Below are positions 46,793 through 58,725 of a DNA stretch of 64,000 nucleotides, piece after piece. This DNA comes from Portulaca oleracea. Lineage: Eukaryota > Streptophyta > Magnoliopsida > Caryophyllales > Portulacaceae. The stretch is from positions 1,407,298 to 1,471,297 of the forward strand of contig CM055870.1 of NCBI GenBank assembly GCA_029582165.1, written 5' to 3'. The notes beneath the pieces are model-generated. The model saw only the letters and a program-made list of their open reading frames with translations. It did not search any database and had not been told where the DNA came from. Made by a program: the position numbers and the translations under genes. How positions within the stretch are numbered: the first letter of the stretch is position 1; every line of letters begins with the position of its first letter.

Positions 46793-46907
46793 AGACAATC
46801 TAGCTCTTACAACACCATCATCCAACCCCCCTAGAAAACCCTTAAAAAAAGAGATGGAAAAAAGTAAGTCCATTGTAGAGAATTTACAGATATAATCTTC
46901 AAGAAGT

Positions 46908-47189
46908 TCAAGAAGAAGCAAGCAAATGAAGGTGATCATGGTGTTTCCTTGGTTCACAATGGCACAAACACGAGAAGCCAACGTCGTCGATGCAGGTAAA
47001 GAAACATCCCATAGAGAAGCAGTCTTCTTCACAGACCAACACACCATCTTTGCAGTCTAAACTTCCCATTACTCCACCCTCCTGCAGCAACCTTCCTTGG
47101 CATGAACCAGCTATACTAAGCATGATGATGATGAATATCAGTGCAGAATTCAACAAGCTGCAGGGTACCCTCATCTTGGCTAAAAACAT
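46908..47189 (-). CDS. Secreted cysteine-rich peptide precursor
   Basis: A single-exon 93-aa frame on the minus strand. The N-terminus is a strong signal peptide (SALIFIIIMLSIAG within MFLAKMRVPCSLLNS...); Met6 is an alternative start. The mature part has eight cysteines spaced C-x6-C-x3-C-x4-C-x3-C-x7-C-x-C-x-C, then a basic, His-rich tail (RKHHDHLHLL). It belongs to the broad class of secreted plant Cys-rich peptides; the C-x3-C and C-x-C elements recall defensin-like folds, but I cannot name the family. Its function could be defence or reproduction-related signalling. No second exon is needed, unlike the genes at 13.2 and 53.1 kb. Confidence 0.7.
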   Translation of the reverse strand: MFLAKMRVPCSLLNSALIFIIIMLSIAGSCQGRLLQEGGVMGSLDCKDGVLVCEEDCFSMGCFFTCIDDVGFSCLCHCEPRKHHDHLHLLASS

Positions 47190-47928
47190 GATTCTATGTA
47201 TCTATGGAGAGTTTGTATTGGATATGATGAGGGAATGAAATGAGAGTAATATTGAAGCTGCAAGAGAGGAAAGGAAATAAATTTGGTATGGTCCCAAAGA
47301 GGCAGGAGAGTTAGGAGGGAGAGGAGTGAGTGAATGAGTACGGTATGTATGTATGTATGTATGTTGTAAATGTGGTAAGGTCATCAATGCATTCATAATT
47401 CATTTGGGGGGTAATATATTTACTATGTTTGTGTATGTTAGGTTTCTTGAGATCCCACCACTATTTAATGCATGTCTAGGATAGATCGGTTACCAAGGTA
47501 AATAAGCTACTGTACTCTACTGTCTTAGCTTCACATGTCATTGGCCAACATGCTTTGTTCATTTTCTCTTTGATTATCTCCTAATGATTCTCTGCGTTTT
47601 TGTCCCTCACTCACTTAATTCTGTGGTTGATTACTTAAAACAAATGAAATTATCAAGTTATATGTTAGAGGCAAATAGTGAGGTCACAAGCAAATAAATA
47701 GATTGTGTGTAGTCAACATGAGTTCGTGCAATGATTGGTATATTTGTATTACTATCAAACAAAGAAGGTATTCTCAAAGGACATAAAAAGTTGAAACAAC
47801 CTATATCAAAGTATGTACATGCCAAAAAAGAAATTGCAAAAATTGAACACCGTGTTTATTCGTCACTGAACTATATGAATCATGGACTTGGAGGCAAAAT
47901 TTAAATAACATGGTTAATTGATTTAGTT
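47190..47928. other. Upstream region of the Cys-rich peptide gene
   Basis: Holds a (TATG)n run of about six units at 47343-47363. Otherwise AT-rich with no gene seen. Confidence 0.5.
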
Positions 47929-47933
47929 AGGTT

Positions 47934-48602
47934 TGTTGGAAATAATTGAATCAAGGCTGCTGGTTTCGGAATCACAAAAAACTGAGTCGTGGATAAACCA
48001 CTGTCTTGAAAGCAATTACGACACGACCTAGATGACAATCGATATTGCCGATCATTCCCCAAGGTTAACTCAGCTAATTCTTAGACTTGTGCACTCAAGG
48101 CTATGAACTTGGAGTATGTAAAAACTGATTGCCCAGAAAATATTAATGGAAGAGGATATATGAGATGAAGAGAAGAAGATGATTGTTGGTGTGATTTTTC
48201 CAGCCATGGAGGAGCTCAATATATAGGCTTAGAAGCCTACCGTTGGCTGGGCATATCTTACCGTTGGCTGGGCATATCTTACCGTTGCCAACGGCTATTG
48301 AGCCGTTCGGACAACGGCTATATTGCCGTTTCTCCAACGGGCAAAATGGCCGTGGGGCAACGGCTAGTTCCCACCCGGGCTGGCTATAAAAAGAACCACG
48401 ACCCGTGGCCGGCCAGGCGGGCGGCGGCGCGCGCGCGCGTGTGGAGTCCCTAGCCATACCCTCCTCCATAAAACACCCCTTTACAATTATTTAATACTAC
48501 TAAGTGTGGTGGGATATATAAACCACTTTTAATTTGATTTCTCTACCAATGTGGGACAAAAAGCCTTGTTGCCATTACCATATTGTAACTTCAATTGCAA
48601 CA
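47934..48602. mobile_element. Solo LTR, 669 bp, 5-bp TSD
   Basis: Starts TGTTGGAAATAATTG, ends CAATTGCAACA, and is flanked by AGGTT on both sides (47929-47933 and 48603-48607). TG...CA ends with a 5-bp duplication mark an LTR, and no internal region is present, so it arose by LTR-LTR recombination. A TATA-like CTATAAAAAG lies at about 48384-48393. The second half has a GC-rich block with a GC run (about 48420-48441) and a duplicated TACCGTTGGCTGGGCATATC (about 48239 and 48260). It does not resemble the copia LTR at 430. Confidence 0.82.
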
Positions 48603-48659
48603 AGGTTGTGTTTTTTTTGTGTGATTCCACGGCTTATTTATCATACTTTTTCACACTTA

Positions 48660-48890
48660 GGCCATGTTCTTTTATGCGGTTGGCAAACTGCGGTACCACA
48701 GCCTACCGCAATTTGCCACAACTCACCACAGTTTACCACAAATTATTACTTTTCTTTCTCCTCACTTTTCTCTCTCCTCACTTTTTTCCTCTACTTTTTA
48801 CATTCTCTCTCCTTACCTACTCCACATACCAATAACCTACCACAATTCCACCACACCATACCGCAAAATACCACAGAAAAGAACAGGGCC
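48660..48890. mobile_element. MITE, PIF/Harbinger-like, family A copy 2
   Basis: A 231-bp element with ends GGCCATGTTCTTTTATGCGG and CCACAGAAAAGAACAGGGCC, flanked by TTA at 48657-48659 and 48891-48893. The interior has a CT-rich tract shared with the other family A copies. Confidence 0.88.
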
Positions 48891-48893
48891 TTA

Positions 48894-49139
48894 CTATAAT
48901 AACAATTCTTCTATATCATATCATTTCATAATTTACAACAATAATCATACCCCACTTTTCTCTTTCATCGTTTTTCTCCTCTACTTTTCACTTTCTCTTT
49001 CATCATCTATCACATCAATCATTCTTACCACAAATCATACCATATCATACATTCATACCACACTTTCCACAATCCAACCATAACATTCCATCTCTGCATT
49101 ATTTCATCCGCATAAAAGAACAAGACCTTTGACCTAGTG
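48894..49139. mobile_element. Incomplete family A-related MITE
   Basis: Between the two intact copies lies sequence with the same CT-rich, ACCACA-rich composition and a right end CCGCATAAAAGAACAAGACC. A matching left end is missing, so it is a partial or older copy. Confidence 0.5.
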
Positions 49140-49142
49140 TTA

Positions 49143-49385
49143 GGTCCTGTTCTTTTCTACGGTTGGCAAACTGCGGTACCACAGCTCACCGCAGTTTGCC
49201 ACAACTCACCGCAGTTTGCCACAAATCATTACTTTTCTCTCTCTCCTCACTCTTCTCTCTCTTCACTTTTCTCCTCTACTTTTTACATTCTCTCTCCTCA
49301 CCTACCCCACATACCAATAACCTACCACAATTCCACCACATCCCACCACACCACACCGCAAAATACCGCAGAAAAAAACAGGGCC
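49143..49385. mobile_element. MITE, PIF/Harbinger-like, family A copy 3
   Basis: A 243-bp element with ends GGTCCTGTTCTTTTCTACGG and CCGCAGAAAAAAACAGGGCC, flanked by TTA (49140-49142 and 49386-49388). Same orientation as the copy at 48660. Confidence 0.88.
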
Positions 49386-49388
49386 TTA

Positions 49389-51135
49389 ATTAATATTAGT
49401 AGCATATATATATTCGATTCTCAAAGTCACATGAAAAGATCTAAATATAAGCTTTTTTTTTTTGAGGGAAATCTAAATATAAGCTTTAATTAACTTGAAA
49501 AGATATTATGGGGGCAAACGTACGCCATTAGATTGCTATTTTCTGGCCCCACGGGTGTACGTATGTGGGTGTCAGTGAGCAACCGCATCTTGGCGTACAG
49601 CCCCACTGCCTGGATTTGATAAAATTATACTGTTGATACTACCGACACTCAATACTAATGTGTTTGTCATGGACTTATCAAACCTAATTTAGAATAAACT
49701 CAAGTGATTTTAAATTCAAATATCGTATTCTCACATTCATAAGCCCAATGAATATGACCAAATTAATGGCTAAACTCACCGTCAACTAGTACATGTAATT
49801 GATGTCTTGAAAATATCCATCTAATTGGTGCCAAACGATGTTTCCACACTTTAATAGGTGTGTCAGCGAGACATGACTGTCAAAAATTTGGGTTTAAATT
49901 ATTTTGAGTTCGAAAAAATTTAGGTATTGGACGAAAGCTTTATGTTCGTCCCAAATTTTTTTAGGTACTTTTAAGGTATGAAAATTCAGACAAACGTAAA
50001 TTTGAATTTAATCGGATTTGGACAACAAAATATAGAAAATATTGCGTCCAAATTTTTAAGTCAAATGGCTAAATTCAAAATTGTAATAAAAAAAATATGA
50101 TGATAGCGGATTTTTCCCTCAAAATAATTATATTGTTTACCGACCCGGATGGTGTCCAAAATGCTCTGTCATATTTCTGGCTAGCATGTTAATTCATTTT
50201 ATTACTTTTTATTTCAATTACATCGAACATGTAAGGAAAATAATTCATATTCCTTTCAATCCTTAATAATTGTCATTTTGAAGTTTTGAGAAGATTTTAA
50301 GAAAATAGTATTAAGAATGATAATCATATTGGAAATTGTAAAAGGTAAATTGGAAAAAATTGTCATTAGTTTTGGATTAGAAATATAAATTGATAAATAT
50401 TGTAGAAAATAGAAAATTGATTAAAGCGACAGATATTGATGAATAACGGGAGTATTTAGATGACATGCTATTTTTCCTAATCATAAGAAAAACTAAATAT
50501 ACTTAAGGAGAAATGGCGGATAGAGAAAATCACAGCTTTTAAGATTTAATTCTAGTTCTCTTGTTTAGTTAGTTGTGCAGTGGTGTTTTTTAATGGTTTC
50601 TTTTTGCGTTGTCTTGCTTTGTTGGTTATGTTTACGCTGTTACAAACTAGTACTCTCAGCTTTATCCGACGTTTAATTATAAATTTTTTTTTAAAAAAAA
50701 ACTCAATATGCATGTCTCAAGTCTCAACCTAACACGAACAGATAAATAACCCAACAGTCAAACACGCCTGGCCCGTCCAATAAACATGGGTGCAAAATTG
50801 CAAATGTCATAGTTCACCTACTGGGCTTCCTTATGAACTAACATACAATACGGCCCAACGATAAACAGTTCAATTGGGCCCAACCAATGATCGTTATTTG
50901 CAAAAGTAGAACTCTCTATGTGTAGCTCACACCAAGATATAGGAGCATGTCAATAGTGTTTCTTGTGCATTATATATATAATCAAAATTGAACTCTGTGA
51001 TATGTATTTGTGTACATTTGATTTCTCTTATTCATATACCCTAAATTAAAGCCAGACCGTGTAAATAGAATGAATTTCAAAATTCTTTTTTCCTTTCTTG
51101 AATAATCTAACGCAGAAAATTAAACAAAACAGTGT
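49389..51135. other. No gene seen
   Basis: AT-rich intergenic region with several decayed stretches of repeat-like composition (about 49860-50160). No coding frame supported. Confidence 0.5.
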
Positions 51136-53091
51136 TTAACGGTTCATTTGACATTTGCAATATTGAGAGGAACAAGTAAAAACACCGTCAAACTGATTGC
51201 ACTTGGTTTGACATTCGGAAGAGTATTTGCATCTGGAGTCAATGGTGGAGGCAAATGGATCACAATATTTATCGCTGGAGCAGTCAATATTGGTATGTAG
51301 TGGCGCTGCTGCTGCTGCTTTCAAATGTCTGTGCCCATGCTTCTGTTTTCGGGCTTCTACCATCGACGTCCCACTACTAAACCACATATCACCTGCATGT
51401 ATACATAATTTCATATAATTAACCTATATTTTCTTAGCTATTCACCTATAAATTATTCATACATAGGACTGGCAAAATTAACATGAGGCCCAAGCCAAAA
51501 ACATTGCACTGAAAACGATTCAAACCGCAATCCGGAGAGTAACCCGATTAACATCCACCCGAGTCAACCCATATAAAATTCCCGAAGCGAAATTAGCTAA
51601 CTCGCCGATTAACCAGATTGTCAAGTACATCAATGGCATACCATTTTCATGTATAACTTACTTTTAACCAGTGTATAGGAAACCGTAATGGATTTGGTAA
51701 TAGCTTCAACCTTCCAATATTGGCTAGATTATTAGGTCTACCTATCAAGCTTTAATTTCAAATAAAACTAACCTTTTTTCTCCTCTTTCTTTAATTCCCT
51801 AATTTTTGTAAGTATGAGTTAAACCTATCTAGCATACCATTCAGTTCATTTTTAGTGTAATAAACTTATCTTGTAAAAAATAAATAATTTTGGTGAAAGA
51901 AAAATGAATCAAGTTATTTTGGGTTGAAGTCCACTAAAAAACTTTATGGTAAGAACTTGATTTTCCTGATTAATTTAAATTTAAAAAAATGGAGAAAGAA
52001 GAAGGCAGCCATAACTAGTTATTAGGGATGGGCATGTATGTTATGGACTTATGGGTTCAACATGCATGCATGATACTCCTTACAAAATTGGTGCACAAAA
52101 TCAATCAAGCAAATTGAATATATAAGCACATATACATCAGCAATAACTTCAACACATGCATGGCTGATTTTGACCCATACAAACAAAACAATTAAAGTCA
52201 AAACAGCGAGTTAATATGAATATTAGACTCACATGGCTGATTTTGACTCATACAAACAAAATAATTAAAGACTAATTATATAGTCATTAATTGTCAAGTT
52301 ACTTGTATTAATTATCAACATTAGTACAAGAATATGTTCGGAATTGACACTTAAAGTCAAGTCAAAATTGAGTTAATTCTAATCAACCTGACACAATCCA
52401 TTAACTCATGTGAAACTCCTACGTAATTTACGTTAGTGGATCACCACAACTTGATCCAATACAACCCCATTCATTTCCTAACTTAAAAAACAGTTATACT
52501 AATTTTGATATTTCACTAATTTTGGCTAAAAAAATTCAAACCCTGATATTTTGATCTTCCTAAATATTCTCCAAAGCAACATATCAAGGATGATCGAAGC
52601 AAAATTATTCGCATGCATTTTGCTCAGGGAAAAATCAGTATCAAAGGAAAGTAATTTTCGTAATAAAAGAAAATATGAATGACCCAGAAATTGCAGGTTT
52701 TCAAAATTATCCAAATCAAAACAACAATAGAACACTTTGACGAAGGAAGTTTTTAAATAATAATACTATTGACCAGATATCCCTTCTTTGATTCATAAGT
52801 TTTTTCCGCATTCCAAACAAAATAAACTATTTTTTTCATACATCTTTTTACGAGGAAATATTTTTAGTCCTAACAGAGGTTTGATCCTTCATATAAGTTG
52901 GGGCATTCAGAAAATTCATCAAATAACAAATTGATCATACGTAAATACGGAAATTAATCCAAAAAAATGAAAAAATAAACGAAATTCCAATCTCAGAGAT
53001 AAATTAAGAGAGAGATAGAGAGAAATTACGTACCAGTGAGGAGGAGGAAAAGAGTGATGAAAAGAGCAGCATTGAAGAGAAGTTTGGCCAT
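51136..53091 (-). CDS. Two-exon defensin-like secreted peptide
   Basis: Minus-strand exons 53034-53091 (signal peptide MAKLLFNAALFITLFLLLT) and 51136-51392 join in phase 1 across an intron of about 1.64 kb (donor CTG|GTACGT, acceptor TGCAG|GTGATA), giving 104 aa. Exon 1 is 58 nt, the same length and phase as in the gene at 13208. After a basic, Ala-rich linker (KQKHGHRHLKAAAAAP) come eight cysteines: C-x5-C-x10-C-x5-C-x3-C-x8-C-x4-C-x-C, ending in CKCQMNR. The C-x3-C and terminal C-x-C fit the CS-alpha-beta fold of plant defensin-like peptides. The linker between signal and Cys domain could be a propeptide. Probably secreted with a defence or signalling role; target unknown. Confidence 0.8.
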
Positions 53092-53148
53092 TGTAAGTAA
53101 GTTTTGGTGAAATGCAAGTTATTTTGTTCGTAAGTTTGTATGGGGGGG

Positions 53149-53155
53149 ATTTATA
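53149..53155 (-). promoter_or_regulatory. TATA box of the defensin-like gene
   Basis: Minus-strand TATAAAT within GGCTATAAATCC, 58 bp upstream of the start codon. Further upstream a TATATAA (53196-53202) is a weaker alternative. Confidence 0.6.
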
Positions 53156-53202
53156 GCCAATGAAGAAGGAGAGTGCACAAGTCGTGGGTGGGATATTATA
53201 TA

Positions 53203-54881
53203 GCACCGTTACAAGTTAGTTTCCTTTCAGGTCACTACTTATTTCCATTATTAATTAATTGCTATGACTTGAAGAATTTGGTATCATGTATATAATAATA
53301 TTATCATTCTTTACCTTCCAAAAACACAAAAAAGATTATGATTCTTGCCAGCAGACTACCTTTGACTATTCTTCTTTCTAAACTCTAACCACTTTGATGA
53401 GATTCCATAATCTTCTTAGTTTAATTATAGATGGACTTCAAAATATGTATGCACATTTAAATTTTAAACTAATCTAAGCAACTCAAATATTTGATTTGTA
53501 AGTTTGATCCTCTTTAGTGCTTTTGTTCATTAATTATAGATAGAAATGAATTTGCTTGATTACATAAGCTAGGTCCAAGTCAATACACGTTTTCCTCCAT
53601 CACATAGCCAGCCCCACTGAAACTTTACTCCATCTATATTTGAAATGGTCCCCCCGGGCCGGGAGATAAATGAAAGTCAACTGTTGGTGATCCTGGCCTA
53701 GATGATCATCGGGTGACCCGATAAATAAAAGTCAATTGTTAGTAAAAGAAGTAACTTGAGCTGTTGCTCAATCGAATAATGCTAGCCAAAATACTAGAGG
53801 GAGACAAATCTATGAGAACTGCAATAACACTTCATAAACCGTGAAAGAACATAATTGTAGAGCTCGGTTGTGACTTTATAATCTTTATGTTATGTTCATT
53901 CACGATTTGGGCTTTCAATATATCATTAATTTAAATTTTTGATGGAGATAGATCAACATGTCTAAAAAGTGAAAATTTTGTTTAAAATCAAGATTGATAG
54001 TACATATCATTCTCAAATGTATTTTGATTCCCTTTTTTTTTTTTGCTATTTTTTTTAAAAGACCATATATGTATAAGATAGATATTAAAAAGCTTGGAGG
54101 TTATAGTTTACGTTACCTTAAAATTAAGTACCCTAATTAAAGCATAATAAAAGATTAATTAGTAATAAATGGAGAGGGATTAAGGCAACTGAGAACACTA
54201 GATTAATCACTAGTGACAACTTACGTATGGCTTCACATTCACATAATCACATGCTACTATACACTGCCAATGTACGTTTCATTTGACTTGTGAACACGTA
54301 CGTGGATATACACTGAAGTCTAATCTTATCTTCAACGTTTGAGTAAATATGAATCCAAGGCTTTGCTAAATTATAAATGTCAAATGTACACTTGTGTAGT
54401 GACTATCTCCATCACGTGTTTTCTGCATGCCTTATTAATTTTTTTAATACCGCTTAATTCACTCTTAATTCATGTGATTAAAAGCTAAATATTAAACATC
54501 GATACGTACGCGTCAAAGGACTACCGTCTACCGACAGCCACCCAAGTACGTACAAGGGCAAGAATAAGTTAAATAAGTTACTAGTAAGTTACAAAAAACA
54601 TGAATTAATAATAATCTTAACGTCGCTAAAACATTTTTCATCTCGATTCTCGAGTTCAAACTTTAGCACTTTAATTAATTCGTTTATACTGAGGGAGGGG
54701 GACGGAGGGGAAGAAGGGGAAAGATAATAATCAGGCTTCGTCTTGATATTTTTGGAATCTCGGACAATATTGTGTATCATTTTGTAGATTAGAATCCTTT
54801 TGAAAAGGTTATTGACCTCATGGGATAGCCCATAAAAACAAATTGACCATAAAATTCCAAACAAGACTATGAGGTTTCAAT

Positions 54882-54928
<47 letters not shown>

Positions 54929-55460
54929 TTTATTTTGTATTCTAAATGGTTTTAGGGCAAGTTTCATACTTAACATATCCAATAAACATTAAAAAAAATT
55001 TAAAATTGACGTTTCTTATAAATTTAAACCTTATTATTTTACTTGAAAGTAACTTTATGATCCATTTACTACATGGATAATTCCTAAAGGTCAAAAACTC
55101 TTTAAAAATATACGTCAAAATTTATTCTAATCAATCCTGAATCCTGATTGGGCCCTTAAACAACATTTTTGAGGCCTCGGACTACCAAGGATTGAAGAAC
55201 CCTCACTCTTTTTCTTTATTTTTTTATTTACTTTTTGAACTGGGCCAGGGCGTTTCCCTCTTCTGGACTCAGAAATCCTGGGCTTTAGACCCTATTGTAT
55301 ACAAAAAATCTCCGACCGTAAAGCCTTAGATTTGTGTGGCCCAATGGACGACCCATATGAAACTACCATTTCCGCCAGTTTCATTTAATTAGGCTGTAAT
55401 CCTCCCTTAAAATATAGCTTATGCTCTATCAAAAAAAGAAAAAAACTTATGCCGTATATT
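53203..55460. other. No gene; AT microsatellite
   Basis: Intergenic DNA with an (AT)n run at about 54887-54922. Near 54785-55085 fragments resemble the arms of the MITE family at 22002 (for example TTTATGATCCATTTACTACA). No coding frame recognised. Confidence 0.45.
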
Positions 55461-55461
55461 C

Positions 55462-55919
55462 TAGGGATGAGCGGTTCTAGAAATTAGAACATGTCAACAG
55501 GTAAGGATAAGGTTTTTGAAATTCATGAACCCGCTATAATGGGGTAAGGATAATGTTCCCAAATCGCTCCCTATACCAAAACCCGGAACCTATCAGACAT
55601 GTTAAAGTTCTGAGTACTTGGAGCCACGAATATGAAAACAACGAATAATGAGAACGTGAACCCTAATTTTGATATAAGTAAACAAATAACATTATTAAAA
55701 TGTATACATTATTCATAAACTAGTTGTTATTCTTCAATTTTCATTGTAGGTGTGAAAATTATAAGTCAAAAAATAAAATGTTCATAATTACGGGAACACT
55801 GGAACCAGAATTTGATTTATGGGTAAGTATAAGATTCCTAAAAAGTAAGAACATGTCTAAACAGATAATGGTAAGGTTCTTATTTTAGGATAATAATGTC
55901 CCGCAACTGCTCACCCCTG
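55462..55919. mobile_element. hAT-like MITE, decayed TSD
   Basis: Ends TAGGGATGAGCGGTT and AACTGCTCACCCCTG are inverted repeats of CAGGGGTGAGC type, typical of hAT elements. The flanking 8-mers GTATATTC and ATATATTT differ at two positions. The interior is non-coding, with repeated GGTAAGGATAAGGTT-like blocks. Confidence 0.55.
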
Positions 55920-56563
55920 ATATATTTTAATAAAACAAAAAAAAAAAAGGCTTATGCCTTATAGAGTTATAAACGACAATTGGTAATCACATAGTTCTTC
56001 TCCGAGTTTAAAATTTCTATATTTGATTATGTTTGAATTAATCAACATGATAAGTTGTTGGAGTTGGTTCTTGCAAATTCTTAGAGAACCTTTATAAATG
56101 AATGGTCTCATATTCAAATTTCAATACCCTAAGGTATAAGTTCATAGGATTAGATGAAGTATTTGTAAAATCCATAATTGAAGCCCTAAAACAGATATAT
56201 AATAAAATTGATTATCTAATTTTCTTCTGAAATGGTTAAATTTTAGTTAAAAAGAAAATGTATAAATTCTGAAGTTGTTATGTTTGCTCCTGAACTTCCT
56301 ATCATATGATGGATGTAATTGATGTGACCTAAACCTAAAATCATACTGGTAATGGAGGTTGATTAAATACCACCTCTAAAGGCAATCAACAAATGAATAA
56401 GTAGCAGCACTTATGGTTGAGACATTGCTTTTAATTAAACTCCTCACGGTTGACAATGACATTTTCTATATAATAATAACAAGCCTATTAATATATGCTT
56501 CTGAAGTCTGAACTGTATTTTTATCAGTTTACAGTTCTGACACCATATTTACAAAACTGAATG

Positions 56564-56930
56564 AATGGGCGGATATCAAGCTTATGTTGGGGGTGTCCAC
56601 GAACACCCCTAGCCAAACAAAAATTTGTGGTTTTCTAATATTAATTGGGAGAAATATTTTTAATTAGAGTAAGTGGACACCGTAAAAAAAAATATCAAAA
56701 AATATAATAGGGATGTCCAATTTAGCAGCAAGCCAAAAATTCTAAAATATTAATCTTTCTGTCCCAAATAAATTGTCCAAGTTTGACTAATTAGGTCAAA
56801 AAATTTAAACTTTAACTGTTAATTTATCAAATTATATGTTGGGTTATTATACAAGATTATGAAATAGTAAATTGAAAAAACTGACAAATATATTGGACAC
56901 CCCTTAATTAAATGGCTGGATCCGCCACTC
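56564..56930. mobile_element. hAT-type MITE, internally deleted relative of the 27.5-kb element
   Basis: Starts near GGGCGGATATCAAG and ends GGCTGGATCCGCCACT, with the same subterminal GGGTGTCCACGAACACCC and AAGTGGACACCGTAAAAAAA blocks as the element at 27482, but about 320 bp shorter. The internal Stowaway-like part is cut after its first about 120 bp. Borders are approximate; the target duplication is not perfect. Confidence 0.75.
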
Positions 56931-56932
56931 AA

Positions 56933-58196
56933 TGAACAACAAACCCTAGCTCAAAATCGACATCCATAAATACATAGCAGTCAGATAACTTTTTGCAAGG
57001 TATATATATATATATATCAATGCAACATAAGGTTAAGCATGCTTGAACCGGTGGTAAAAATTTGGAGGTAAATATGGATTACCCATACCTAATTAAGTAC
57101 TCAAATTGCTGTGGGGGCATCATAAATTGGAGAAAACACTACTAATTCTAATTTGGTTTCCTTATAGATCTTAATAGTGTTGATTTTAACTGATATGATA
57201 CAATTCTTGTGATCATATTTACTTTTGCACCTTCAATTAGCTGTGAACTAATAATGGGTGATAATTTAGCAGACAACCTTTATATATTTTTTTAATCTTT
57301 TGGGTCAAGAAGTCCCAGAAAATCACTACTACAAGACCCATTATTAGGCCCTAACAGCTCATATATTGTACAATAAGATGGGTCTTCTGCACTGTAATAA
57401 CTCTACTAACCCAACTGGACCTCTTCAAATTATACCATAAATCATGGAAAACCTACCTAGGTCCATGAATTTTTAAAAATAAATTAATAATTTTAAAAAT
57501 ATCGATGAATTTTGTAACAATATTTGATAAATTTACGATATTTACAATAACTATTAATAAATTTTCTTTTAAAATTTAACAATTTGAGGGACTTAAATAG
57601 ATCTTCAACGTGTACCAATGACGGTTGTACTTGAAAGTAAATGGTTTTGTAGCTAGAGTAATACCCTTGGGTTTACATCTTCCGTCATATCCAATGAGCT
57701 CATAATTTCCTTATTTTTTTAGTAGGATACTTTAGACCCTGTTCGTCACCCGAGTCATTCGATCAATTTATCCATCTAACTACAACACTCAATATTTAAA
57801 TTACACTTTTATCTAAATTTATTCATCGTATGTTACTCAACCTTACCTCATCATCTAAAGAGTATGCCCTAATGACGTTTAGTTGGTAACTCTTAGTGAT
57901 TAACTGATCACCCCTTTGTATTGGCAACTCATAAAGTTCAAAAAAAGTTAATGCTTCATGCATGAAGCTAGCTATAATTGATTAATAAATTGATGAGAAT
58001 ATATTGTTGGAACAAACTGAGTAACTGACACTTACCTGCCTCCAGAAAACTTGGGCATTAAAAATAATCTCAGCTACTTTTTACAGCTGCAATAATAACA
58101 CAATGGCCCCATATATTTGCTCATACACACTCCTACCTATAGTGAGACCCTTTTAGTCATTAGTCAACACTAACACCTAGGAAGTATATTTAGCAT
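56933..58196. other. No gene seen
   Basis: AT-rich intergenic region upstream of the proline-rich protein gene; includes a TA run (about 57001-57017). Confidence 0.5.
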
Positions 58197-58200
58197 CACC

Positions 58201-58208
58201 TATAAAAA
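58201..58208 (+). promoter_or_regulatory. TATA box of the proline-rich protein gene
   Basis: TATAAAAA... (TATAAAAAGC from 58201), 96 bp upstream of the ATG, giving an expected leader of about 65 nt. Confidence 0.65.
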
Positions 58209-58296
58209 GCACAACACCACCTAAGCTTCTAGGCAATTAACCTAGCCAATATTATTCATAAGGCAAAGTACTCTTCAAATACACCATACACTAAAA

Positions 58297-58725
58297 ATGG
58301 CTTCTTGCCATTTCTTGCTAGTTTGCTTGGCCCTCATCTTTGCCATATCATTTTCGACCCTCGAAATGGCTTTCGGTGCTAGACCTCTAGCAACCACCAC
58401 CGCGACAACCACTGTCACAAACCCTAACCCTAATAACGAGTACGACCAAGCCGAGTTTTTCCATAAGTATCATTATAAGAAGCACTTTCCCATTCCAAAG
58501 TTCAAGATCCCAACTAAGAAGCCATGCAAGACTTTTCCTAAGTACAAAGTCCCATACAAGACCATTCCAAAAGTAGTCCCGGTGACCCCATACCTAAGCA
58601 GCCCGTCTTTGCCTTTCCCTGATGTGCCCCTCGTTCCGGCCTTACCCTTCACCCCACCATCACTACCTGTCTCTAAGGCTTCATCCGCGACCACCACTGA
58701 GAAGATCAACAATCAATCTCCTTGA
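58297..58725 (+). CDS. Secreted proline-rich (cell-wall type) protein
   Basis: An intronless 142-aa frame starting with a clear signal peptide (MASCHFLLVCLALIFAISFS..., probable cleavage near AFGA-RP). The mature part has a Thr/Asn-rich stretch, then a Lys/Pro/Phe/Tyr-rich block (KKHFPIPKFKIPTKKP, YKVPYKTIPKVVPV) and a Pro/Leu/Val/Ser end (SLPFPDVPLVPALPFTPPSL). This composition, with short repeated K-x-P units, fits small plant cell-wall proline-rich proteins, in which prolines may be hydroxylated and lysines and tyrosines bind or cross-link wall polymers. It is not a classical extensin, as S-P4 motifs are absent. A good TATA box at 58201 supports it as a real gene. Confidence 0.8.
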   Translation: MASCHFLLVCLALIFAISFSTLEMAFGARPLATTTATTTVTNPNPNNEYDQAEFFHKYHYKKHFPIPKFKIPTKKPCKTFPKYKVPYKTIPKVVPVTPYLSSPSLPFPDVPLVPALPFTPPSLPVSKASSATTTEKINNQSP

